DNA of 6,788 nucleotides, from the NCBI GenBank assembly GCA_002331625.1, contig DCZN01000111.1, positions 20,325-27,112 on the forward strand, in the 5' to 3' direction. Shown here piece after piece: positions 1 to 6,589 of the stretch (within the stretch, counting starts at the first letter, position 1; every line of letters begins with the position of its first letter). A model generated the notes under the pieces. That model did not search any database and was not told the DNA's origin. It saw only the letters and a program-made list of their open reading frames with translations. This stretch comes from Nitrospira sp. UBA2083 (GTDB lineage: Bacteria; Nitrospirota; Nitrospiria; Nitrospirales; Nitrospiraceae). A program made the position numbers and the translations under genes.

Positions 1-274
1 TGGGAGAGCATGTCGTCGTTCTTTTCCCATTGATATGCTGCAAGACTACTAGGTGGGTGTTTCTTCCTCGTTACGATCGTGGTAATTCTGTGTGAAGAAA
101 CAACACGACTATTACCCTCACCCTCCGTGCATTGTGGCTATCCTGCTGCAACGAATTGACTGAATAGGGATAACGGCTCGGCAGGTGAACGGCCTGATCG
201 GGCCTACAGGATGTTGTCAATGCGGTGCAGCATTCTGCATTAGCATGGAAGAAGGGCGGGGAAGCCGGTCACCC
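1..274. other. Left-edge region without a supported gene
   Basis: No convincing coding region is visible. All three forward frames are open from the left edge but close early, at the TGA at 31-33, the TAG at 50-52 and the TGA near 93. Any of them could be the last codons of a gene outside the window, and nothing chooses between them. There is a short self-complementary stretch at 226-239 (TGCAG, loop CATT, CTGCA), and AATGC/GCATT flanks it at 219-223 and 237-241. It has no T-run and is too weak to call a terminator. Confidence 0.4.
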
Positions 275-490
275 TCAAACATTCTTTGTTTTTTCTGCAT
301 CAAGCCGTCTCAGCAGTGCCAGCGCCCTTCGAGTTCCCTCGCCTATGCGTGAAGCCTGCCGATTTTTTCGCGACGGCCTCCAACCTTGAAAGAGTCTCCA
401 CTGTGGTGATCGCCGCGTTTCGGCCAAGGCCTGTCCGCTGGGGAAGGCTGACGACCGATAGAGAGGGGCTTCAGGATTTTTGAAGAGCAT
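275..490 (-). CDS. Possible small hypothetical protein, 71 aa
   Basis: I do not recognise this protein. It begins MLFKNPEAPLYRSS, is rich in Arg, Ala and Leu, and has no membrane segment or known motif. The start at 488-490 is preceded on the reverse strand by GGAGGTG, 6 nt upstream, which is close to a perfect Shine-Dalgarno match. The same frame is open 11 codons further upstream, to an ATG at 523 that lacks such a site, so I prefer the inner start. Codon use looks ordinary, and the gene would end with TGA at 275-277. A PHO-box-like array (544-581) lies just upstream in the right orientation. Against it are the short length, the basic low-complexity composition and an overlapping open frame on the other strand, so it could be a chance ORF. 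If real, it would be a candidate phosphate-regulated small protein. Confidence 0.4.
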   Translation of the reverse strand: MLFKNPEAPLYRSSAFPSGQALAETRRSPQWRLFQGWRPSRKNRQASRIGEGTRRALALLRRLDAEKTKNV

Positions 491-543
491 CGATTTCACC
501 TCCCGTGTGAGATGGGTCAACACACAGATGGTGGCCTGACGAT

Positions 544-581
544 GTTACGCAATAGTTAGGCGTGGGTTAACATGTAATAAA
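544..581 (-). promoter_or_regulatory. PHO-box-like 11-bp repeat array facing the small reverse ORF
   Basis: Read on the reverse strand, the pentamers TTTAT, TTAAC, CTAAC and GTAAC start at exact 11-bp steps (plus-strand intervals 577-581, 566-570, 555-559 and 544-548). The last three fit NTNAC fully. The spacing and motif match the arrays before ppk1 and phoX. Ten bp after the last repeat is CACCAT (533-528), only a 3/6 match to a -10, at the same offset as in the other two arrays. A start site there would leave a short leader ending in the GGAGGTG site. The pentamers can also be read as GTTAC, GTTAG and GTTAA on the plus strand, so the orientation is less certain than the periodicity. Confidence 0.4.
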
Positions 582-689
582 TCATGTATGTGAATCGTTC
601 GGGCAAGGCTCTCGCGTCAGCCGGAAACCGAACTTCCAATCGACCATCGGATTAATCGAAAAGCGTGAGGGCACTTAGACTGTCATAAT

Positions 690-743
690 GTTACAGATCC
701 GTAACTGACCCGCAACAATCTCGTGATCTGGGTTGGATACAAT
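690..743 (+). promoter_or_regulatory. PHO-box-like array and -10 element, ppk1 promoter
   Basis: The pentamers GTTAC (690), GTAAC (701), GCAAC (712) and GTGAT (723) are spaced exactly 11 bp apart. TACAAT (738-743), a 5/6 match to the -10 consensus, begins 10 bp after the last one. No good -35 is seen, and the repeats occupy that region, as expected where an activator such as PhoB replaces -35 recognition. PhoB-type operators are known to be direct repeats with an 11-bp pitch. CTGTCAT, the half-site sequence of the E. coli pho box, also occurs at 680-686, but out of register with these repeats. Transcription would start near 750, well upstream of the ppk1 start codon. The assignment to PhoB is inferred from architecture alone. 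Confidence 0.6.
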
Positions 744-969
744 CCCAGAATTCTTTGTTGGATGCGTAGATCGGAATCTTTATGGCAGCGATTGGCATGT
801 TTAAGTGGTCCGTGCAGCCTAAGATGTGGTCGCACTCGTCCAGAGAACACCGGTACGGACCCCCGCAGCACGACCTACGCTACAGCCTATAGCATGAAAA
901 GGATCATGCTATGCACTGTCCAGGTGGCATAGGATCCTGAGAAAAATCCGTTATTCGGAAAAGAGCACA
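744..969 (+). other. Long ppk1 leader region with a hairpin
   Basis: If the promoter ending at 743 is correct, the ppk1 mRNA carries about 220 nt before its start codon. I recognise no riboswitch or protein gene here. The clearest structure is a perfect 8-bp inverted repeat, ATAGCATG (889-896) and CATGCTAT (905-912), with an 8-nt loop and no following T-run. The left side of this stem (CCTATAGC, 886-893) can also pair, with one bulged A, with GCATAGG at 927-933, so two exclusive folds are possible. A 12-codon ORF (894-932) lies across the hairpin but lacks a clear ribosome-binding site. The leader could be regulatory or simply untranslated spacer. Confidence 0.35.
889..912 (+). repeat. Inverted repeat, 8-bp stem, in the ppk1 leader
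   Basis: ATAGCATG and CATGCTAT are perfect reverse complements separated by AAAAGGAT. A T-G wobble at 888/913 could extend the stem. No T-run follows, so it is not an intrinsic terminator of the usual form. Confidence 0.6.
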
Positions 970-3108
970 ATGAGCGATCATTCTCCTGAGCAACACAATC
1001 CAGCTGTCGAGACGACGGATGGCCTCGAAAAAGTAAGCCTGTTCTTGAATCGCGAGCTCAGCTGGTTGCAATTCAATTTACGGGTGCTCGAAGAGGCGGA
1101 AGACCAACGGCTTCCTCTCCTGGAACGAGTCAAGTTCCTGACCATTTTCGCAACGAATCTGGACGAGTTCTTCATGATTCGCGTATCAGGGCTCCGTCGC
1201 CAGGCGGCAGCCGGGACAGGAGGAACGACGCCGGACGGCATGACACCCTCCGAGCAAATCGTCGCGATCAACCGTGAATTGGGTGTCCACTTTGAACGAT
1301 ACGAACGATGCTGGAGGCAGGAGATTTTACCGCGCTTACGAGAGGCAGGCATTCGCATTCTGCATTATGACGATTTGACGGTGAAGGAGCGCGAGACGAT
1401 TCAACAGTACTTTCAACACGACATCTTTCCCGTGCTGACGCCGCTGGCATTTGATCCGACTCATCCCTTTCCGCATATCTCCAATCTGAGTTTCAATCTT
1501 GCGGTGTTGGTCAAGGACCCTGAGCGTGGTGATTGCTTCGCACGCGTCAAAGTACCCGATGTCTTCCCCAGACTCGTTCCGATTCCCACTGATGAAGATA
1601 CCGCTCTGCAACAGATGGGGTTGGGTGGAACAGGACGGGTGCAACGATTTGTGTGGCTGGATGAGGTCATCGCGCAAAACCTGGACGATCTGTTCCCCGG
1701 TCTGGAGGTAGCGGCCTCCTACCCATTCCGCGTGACGAGAGATGCAGACGTCGCCATCGAGGAAGATGAAGCGTCGGACCTCATCGAAGCGATGGAGGAA
1801 CAGCTCGATCAGCGTGATTTCACTTCGGCCGTTCGATTGGAAGTCGCTGCCACGACACCGGATCATATCCGCGAGATTTTGACACGGAATCTTCAGTTAC
1901 CACCGTACCTGGTCTATACCAACAATAGCCCGATCGGCATGGCGGGGCTTCGTGAACTGTACGCGCTTGAGCGGCCAGACCTGAAGGATCCCCCGTTTCT
2001 ACCGTCAGTTCCGTCCTGCCTAGGCAAGTCGAACAGTCTCTTGGCCACCATCCGGGAGCAGGACGTGCTCTTGTATCACCCCTATGACAGCTTCATGCCG
2101 ATCGTCGAGTTTCTGCGGGAAGCGGCCCACGATCCGGACGTGCTGGCCATTAAACAAACTCTCTATCGTGTCAACCCGAAATCACCCATTATCGATGCGC
2201 TGCTGGAAGCTCGTGTCAACGGCAAGCAAGTTGCGGTTTTGGTTGAACTCAAAGCACGATTTGATGAGGAAAATAATATCGAATGGGCCCGGAAGCTTGA
2301 AGATGAAGGAGTGCATGTGGTGTATGGCGTGCGCGGTCTCAAGACACATGCGAAGGTCTGCCTCGTTATTCGGCGGGAATCTGACGGCATCCGTCGCTAC
2401 GTCCATCTCGGCACCGGAAACTACAACGTGGTCACGAGTCGCATTTATACCGACTTGAGCTATTTCACCTGCGATCCCGCCATCAGCCACGATGTATCCG
2501 ATCTGTTTAACTCGTTGACCGGGTACTCTCGAAACAACGCCTATTCTAAGCTGCTCGTGGCGCCGACGAGGATGAGGCAACAACTGCTTGACCGGATTGA
2601 GCGTGAGGTGCGTCGCCATCGCCAGCACGGTGATGGTTACATCGCCTTCAAGATGAACGCCTTGGTCGATAGGCAGTGTATCCAGGCCCTCTACCAGGCC
2701 TCTCAGGCCGGAGTCAGGATTGATCTTCAGGTGCGGGGAATTTGTTGTCTCCGTCCCGGTCTCCCAGGGGTCAGCGAGACGATTACCGTAACCTCGGTCG
2801 TTGGACGGTTTCTCGAGCATGCGCGGATTTACTATTTTCGTCATGGGGGAGAACATGAGGTGCTGATTGGGAGCGCGGATCTGATGCCGCGCAACTTGGA
2901 TCATCGCGTGGAACTGATTGCCCCGATAGAACATCCTCGCTGGCGCGACCTTATCATCAGCGACATTCTTGGTGTCGGGTTGCGCGACAATATGCAGGCC
3001 AGGCGATTGCTCGCCGATGGGACCTATGAACGTCTGCAGCCGGCAACGGGTGAAGCGGTCGTAAATTCTCAGCAATGGCTGTTAGATCACTGGAAATCCC
3101 GATCATGA
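970..3108 (+). CDS. ppk1: Polyphosphate kinase (PPK1)
   Basis: PPK1 reversibly transfers the gamma-phosphate of ATP to a growing polyphosphate chain and is normally associated with the inner face of the membrane. The protein is 712 aa, close to the usual length of about 690-720. It has the N-terminal signature FLNRELSWLQFN (about residues 25-36) followed by ATNLDEFFMIRVSG. The two conserved histidines are H460 in GLKTHAKV, the autophosphorylated residue in the family, and H479 in VHLGTGNYN. R400 in TLYRVNP and R430 in ELKARFDEENNI match the metal/phosphate-binding arginines, with the same spacing as E. coli R375/R405 and H435/H454 and a constant offset of 25. GSADLMPRNLDHRVE marks the C2 domain. 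All four domains (N, H, C1, C2) appear intact. The ATG at 970 has only a weak site (AAGAG) upstream and adds about 22 residues before the conserved core. The promoter array at 690-743 suggests control by phosphate starvation. The next gene converges on it, so ppk1 is probably monocistronic. Confidence 0.97.
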   Translation: MSDHSPEQHNPAVETTDGLEKVSLFLNRELSWLQFNLRVLEEAEDQRLPLLERVKFLTIFATNLDEFFMIRVSGLRRQAAAGTGGTTPDGMTPSEQIVAINRELGVHFERYERCWRQEILPRLREAGIRILHYDDLTVKERETIQQYFQHDIFPVLTPLAFDPTHPFPHISNLSFNLAVLVKDPERGDCFARVKVPDVFPRLVPIPTDEDTALQQMGLGGTGRVQRFVWLDEVIAQNLDDLFPGLEVAASYPFRVTRDADVAIEEDEASDLIEAMEEQLDQRDFTSAVRLEVAATTPDHIREILTRNLQLPPYLVYTNNSPIGMAGLRELYALERPDLKDPPFLPSVPSCLGKSNSLLATIREQDVLLYHPYDSFMPIVEFLREAAHDPDVLAIKQTLYRVNPKSPIIDALLEARVNGKQVAVLVELKARFDEENNIEWARKLEDEGVHVVYGVRGLKTHAKVCLVIRRESDGIRRYVHLGTGNYNVVTSRIYTDLSYFTCDPAISHDVSDLFNSLTGYSRNNAYSKLLVAPTRMRQQLLDRIEREVRRHRQHGDGYIAFKMNALVDRQCIQALYQASQAGVRIDLQVRGICCLRPGLPGVSETITVTSVVGRFLEHARIYYFRHGGEHEVLIGSADLMPRNLDHRVELIAPIEHPRWRDLIISDILGVGLRDNMQARRLLADGTYERLQPATGEAVVNSQQWLLDHWKSRS

Positions 3109-3244
3109 GGTCCGGTGCATCGTACGATGCCTTACCTGACCATCAACCTCAATGAGCAGTTGGTGGGTCCACGGCGACACATAGAATCGTCATCGACACC
3201 GACGCAAATGCTGGACGTAGTGCCGAATGCAACGTTCATTCTCC
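3109..3244. other. Convergent intergenic region, ppk1 and RMD1-like gene
   Basis: This spacer separates two convergent genes. It contains one perfect 14-bp palindrome, GCATCGTACGATGC (3117-3130), which starts 8 bp after the ppk1 stop. As RNA this gives a 5-bp stem with a 4-nt loop and no adjacent T-run. It is therefore at best a weak or Rho-assisted bidirectional terminator. It could equally be a protein-binding site or chance. Confidence 0.35.
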
Positions 3245-4348
3245 TCAGTGCGTGCGAATCGGAAACAACGACACGGCGATCGATAGTGTGATGAGTGCAA
3301 TGATGATCCACTCAAGCACTTCCATCCGTCGGGTTCCGGCTCGATCCGACATCTTGCCGTAGATGCTCTCCAGTGTCTGCAATTTCCGAAGGATGCTGGC
3401 ATCCCATGCCTCTAAGTGGAAGCGCTGCGAAACAAGACGATACACGCGCGCAAGATACTGATCGCCTAGCAGCTTCAAGGTGTTGGTCACCCGTTCAAAA
3501 ATCAAAGCGCTGTCGACCTGTAGCTGTGCAATATGCGTCAGATCCTTGTCATGCGAACCAGGCAGGGACAAGAGCCGTGGCTTACGTGACAACGCCTCAT
3601 ACCCTTCATCCAGCGCACGATCGAGTTGCTCATCGAGGATTCGCATCTCCAGCAGCTCGACGTTGGCAAATTCGAGGACCGCACGGACGTCGTCCATCTC
3701 GTTGCCGAACAGAACCGCGGAATGCCAGTCGATAACGGCTGCATCTTCTTGCCCAAACGAGATTCGGCAGGACAGTGCGTCGGCCACTTCCTGCTCCGAA
3801 AGCGGTGCCCGCTCTGCTCGAAGAATCTGGGCTAAGTTGGTCTCGTTGCTTGTCCATAGGAGAGGAGCCTCAACCGGCACAGAGGACTCGATCGAGAAGA
3901 TGATGTAGTCCTCTACGTCCCCCGCAATGGCCGGGCGCTCGATGGCTGGCCCCAGGGCTTGGACTAATTGTTCTACACGGGTTCGGGATTCGGTCAGCAG
4001 TCGCTCGTTCTCATACAGCGACTCACTCAGCTCCAGCAGTTGATGGAAGGGACCATTGATGGGAAAACGATAGGTGATGGTGACGGCACCGAAATCGTAC
4101 ACCATGACCTCGACCGTAGGGCCTGTCTGATAGCGACTGATGGTGAACAGGCTGCCTTCCTGAACGAGCCGTAGTGGAGCCGGCCGATACTCGAAATACT
4201 GAGGGGCCCTGGTCTTGTGGCGAAGTCGGCCACGTTCACTGCTTGCGAGGATCCGCCGTTCTGCGTCCGTCAGGCTGATGGAGAGCCCGATATCGTAGAC
4301 GAACAGGGCAAAACAGGTTCCTTTGGAGATGGTGATGTGTTCAGCCAT
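3245..4348 (-). CDS. RMD1/DUF155 family membrane-anchored protein
   Basis: The 367-aa product resembles the RMD1 family (DUF155), which includes yeast Rmd1/Rmd8 and the human mitochondrial protein RMND1. The biochemical function of bacterial members is not established. Family features seen are an N-terminal alpha/beta region with VMVYDFGAVTITY (about 80-95), a charged helical middle, the conserved stretch LLGDQYLARVYRLVSQRF (about 290-310), then LEWIIIALITLSIAVSLF (345-362), a single C-terminal membrane helix followed by a short basic tail. I see no signal peptide, so the bulk is probably cytoplasmic and tail-anchored. The ATG at 4348 has AAGGA 7 nt upstream on its strand. A possible -10, TACATT (4376-4371 on the reverse strand), lacks a good -35. 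The gene lies between ppk1 (convergent) and phoX (divergent). It shares its upstream region with the phoX PHO-box-like array, so joint control is possible but unproven. The family call rests mainly on the C-terminal third. Confidence 0.75.
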   Translation of the reverse strand: MAEHITISKGTCFALFVYDIGLSISLTDAERRILASSERGRLRHKTRAPQYFEYRPAPLRLVQEGSLFTISRYQTGPTVEVMVYDFGAVTITYRFPINGPFHQLLELSESLYENERLLTESRTRVEQLVQALGPAIERPAIAGDVEDYIIFSIESSVPVEAPLLWTSNETNLAQILRAERAPLSEQEVADALSCRISFGQEDAAVIDWHSAVLFGNEMDDVRAVLEFANVELLEMRILDEQLDRALDEGYEALSRKPRLLSLPGSHDKDLTHIAQLQVDSALIFERVTNTLKLLGDQYLARVYRLVSQRFHLEAWDASILRKLQTLESIYGKMSDRAGTRRMEVLEWIIIALITLSIAVSLFPIRTH

Positions 4349-4457
4349 GATCGTTCCTTGCAGACCAACAATGTAACCGTTTGATTTCTTGCGTTCCCAT
4401 CAGCATGCCTGAGTGTTAGAGGCTAATGCATTCTTCTCTTGCCCAAATCAGTGACGT

Positions 4458-4511
4458 TTAACGAAATCGTTACCGTCAATTGACCGCTCTGTAACGGTCA
4501 GATGCGAAAGT
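4458..4511 (+). promoter_or_regulatory. PHO-box-like array, phoX promoter region
   Basis: Four pentamers fit NTNAC exactly at 11-bp steps: TTAAC (4458), GTTAC (4469), TTGAC (4480) and GTAAC (4491). Motif and pitch match the array before ppk1. The hexamer at the corresponding -10 offset, GAAAGT (4506-4511), matches TATAAT at only three positions, including the important A2 and T6, so the promoter would depend on an activator. A start site near 4518 would fall downstream of the ATG at 4502 and upstream of the strong ribosome-binding site at 4560, in agreement with the start chosen for phoX. Because the motif is partly self-complementary, the array could also act on the divergent RMD1-like gene. 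Confidence 0.6.
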
Positions 4512-4559
4512 CGCCACGCGTGCTCAACCAGACAGACATTCTTTCATCCTTACGTAGGC

Positions 4560-4567
4560 AGGAGGAG
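4560..4567 (+). promoter_or_regulatory. Strong ribosome-binding site that fixes the phoX start
   Basis: AGGAGGAG lies 6 nt before the ATG at 4574, an ideal Shine-Dalgarno site. The in-frame ATG at 4502 has no such site and sits directly beside the PHO-box-like array, so 4574 is preferred. Confidence 0.85.
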
Positions 4568-4573
4568 ATACCC

Positions 4574-6589
4574 ATGGCGATCATCGATGACGAAGGAGTC
4601 AGTAACACATCTGGCAACGAACATTTCCAAGACATTGTGAATACACGCTTGTCGCGACGCAACTTCTTGACTGGCGGATTTGCGGCTGCTGCAGCTGCGT
4701 CGCTCGGCGGCGTGGAAGCACTGCTAAAGGCCGTCCCCGCTGCGGCACAGGAGACGGAGGAAGCCGAAGACACAGATGTGAGGGCAGAGGGACGGGGAGA
4801 TCAGCGGCCGGTACTCGGGTTCGAAGGTGTGCCCGTGTCGTCCGCAGACGAGGTGGTCGTTCCTAAAGGATATACAGCTGAGGTGCTTATCGCGTGGGGC
4901 GATCCGGTCTCCAACGGACCCTCGTTCAAACAGGATGCGAGCAACACGGCAGCAGAACAGGCCCGTCAATGGGGGATGCATAATGATGGGATCGTCTATT
5001 TCCCGATCGCTGGATCACGTCGTGGGTTGATCGTTCAAAACAATGAATATACCGATGATGGCCTACTGTTTCCAGACGGCGTGAACAATTGGACCGATGA
5101 GAAGACGAAGAAGTCCCTGAACGCCCACGGGGTATCGATCATCGAAGTTGCCCAGCGTTCCGGGTTTCACCTTGATCTGCGACGGCGCCAAGGCAAGTGG
5201 GATGTGGTGAGACCGTCCCGCTTCGCCCGCCGTATTACCGGTATGACGCCGATCGAGATCGGTGGCCCGGCCGCCAGGGATCCACGATTGATTACGAGCG
5301 AGGATCCAACGGGAAAGCGCGTGTTGGGCACGTTAAACAATTGCGCCATGGGGTACACGCCGTGGGGGACGTATCTCGCCTGCGAAGAGAATTTCAACGG
5401 CTACTTCCGGAAGAACGGCACGCAAACCACTCTCGAGAAGCGCTACGGGATTACAGCCGCGGGATTCGACTATCTCTGGCACACGACAGACAAGCGATTT
5501 CGTGTCGATGAAGAACCCAATGAGCCCAATCGATTCGGTTGGGTAGTAGAGATTGATCCGTTCCGCCCTCACTCGACACCGGTGAAGCGCACAGCGCTCG
5601 GTCGGTTAAAACATGAGGGGGCCTGGGTTCAGGAAGCACGAAATGGAAGGATCGTCGTGTATATGGGCGACGATGAACGGAATGAATATATCTATCGCTA
5701 TGTCTCCAACCTGCCTTGGAGGCAAGCGCGGGCGCAGGGAATCAATCCGCTCGACGACGGAATCCTCTATGTCGCCAAGTTCCATGCGGAGGGCGCGGGA
5801 GAATGGTTGCCGCTGACACCGGACAATCCTCGCTTGGCTGGTTGGTCACTCAACGATATCCTCATCAACGCGCGCGGTGCTGCGGATGCGGCCGGGGCCA
5901 CAATGATGGATCGACCCGAATGGATTGATACCTTCCCCAAAGACCTCACCGCCATCGCGACGTTGACCAACAACAATCGGCGAGGAACGACTCCTCCGTC
6001 GGTCAACAATCCAGATGGAACCACCGGTGCCGGCTCTGCCCGACCTTCTGTGGATGCAGTCAATCCACGTGCGGTCAACAACTACGGGCACATCATCCGT
6101 TGGTACTACCGCCAGGATTGGACAGAACCGACCTTCGGGTGGGATATCTTCTCGCTCTGCGGCGATCCGGCCAATCCGACTCATAGTTCGACGATCTTCG
6201 GCGACAAGTACGGATCGCCGGACGGGATTTACGTGGACCGGAGTGGCTTGATCTGGATTCAGACCGACGTGTCGACCTCCACGATCAATGCCGGTGCCTA
6301 CGCCGGATTCGGCAACAATCAGATGCTGGTGGCTCATCCGGAAACCAGAGAGACTCGGCGGTTTCTCGTTGGCCCCAACCAGTGCGAGATCACCGGTGTC
6401 TTCATGACACCGGATCGTCGGACGATGTTCGTCGGCATCCAACATCCTGGCGAGCGGCCCGATGATCAACCGGGGGACCCGCTCAATCCAAAGCTGTTCA
6501 GCTCTTGGCCGGACGGTCCAGAAGGCGGTCGGCCTCGCTCGGCCCTGGTTGTCATTACAAAGGATGATGGTGGGAGGATTGGGAGTTAA
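4574..6589 (+). CDS. phoX: PhoX-family alkaline phosphatase, Tat-exported
   Basis: PhoX (formerly DUF839) hydrolyses phosphomonoesters outside the cytoplasmic membrane to release phosphate. Counting from the 4574 start, the protein is 671 aa. It opens with a twin-arginine signal: LSRRNFL (residues 26-32), a hydrophobic Ala-rich stretch (33-51) and a likely cleavage site at VPAAA-Q (after about 58). Tat export fits an enzyme that folds around metals in the cytoplasm. Family landmarks are WGMHNDGIVYF, TPWGTYLACEENFNGYF with C270, the counterpart of the iron-bound cysteine of Pseudomonas fluorescens PhoX (an Fe/Ca enzyme), GRLKHEGA, and VVYMGDDERNEYIYRY, followed by the long C-terminal beta-propeller region. 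No frameshift or missing landmark was seen. The upstream array at 4458-4511 suggests phosphate-starvation control. The next ORF starts on its stop codon (TAATG), so a two-gene operon is possible. It could act on substrates other than simple monoesters, since PhoX-like proteins vary. Confidence 0.93.
   Translation: MAIIDDEGVSNTSGNEHFQDIVNTRLSRRNFLTGGFAAAAAASLGGVEALLKAVPAAAQETEEAEDTDVRAEGRGDQRPVLGFEGVPVSSADEVVVPKGYTAEVLIAWGDPVSNGPSFKQDASNTAAEQARQWGMHNDGIVYFPIAGSRRGLIVQNNEYTDDGLLFPDGVNNWTDEKTKKSLNAHGVSIIEVAQRSGFHLDLRRRQGKWDVVRPSRFARRITGMTPIEIGGPAARDPRLITSEDPTGKRVLGTLNNCAMGYTPWGTYLACEENFNGYFRKNGTQTTLEKRYGITAAGFDYLWHTTDKRFRVDEEPNEPNRFGWVVEIDPFRPHSTPVKRTALGRLKHEGAWVQEARNGRIVVYMGDDERNEYIYRYVSNLPWRQARAQGINPLDDGILYVAKFHAEGAGEWLPLTPDNPRLAGWSLNDILINARGAADAAGATMMDRPEWIDTFPKDLTAIATLTNNNRRGTTPPSVNNPDGTTGAGSARPSVDAVNPRAVNNYGHIIRWYYRQDWTEPTFGWDIFSLCGDPANPTHSSTIFGDKYGSPDGIYVDRSGLIWIQTDVSTSTINAGAYAGFGNNQMLVAHPETRETRRFLVGPNQCEITGVFMTPDRRTMFVGIQHPGERPDDQPGDPLNPKLFSSWPDGPEGGRPRSALVVITKDDGGRIGS

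Noticed and set aside
59..96. Possible further 11-bp array: GTTTC, GTTAC, GGTAA, GTGAA at 59, 70, 81 and 92
   Set aside because: Only one of the four fits NTNAC, and no gene start follows, so it does not stand out from chance.
286..483. Forward 65-aa ORF opposite the small reverse ORF
   Set aside because: It begins with TTG, has no ribosome-binding site and no recognisable motif. The reverse-strand frame has a much better translation start.
723..932. Forward 69-aa ORF upstream of ppk1
   Set aside because: Its GTG start lies inside the proposed operator, there is no ribosome-binding site, and the product is not protein-like.
2182..3075. 297-codon reverse-strand ORF inside ppk1
   Set aside because: The ppk1 frame carries all family motifs through this interval. 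The antisense frame is a by-product of its codon bias and matches nothing I recognise.
4371..4376. TACATT on the reverse strand as the -10 of the RMD1-like gene
   Set aside because: A 4/6 match without a recognisable -35 is too weak to list as a promoter. It is mentioned only in the gene entry.
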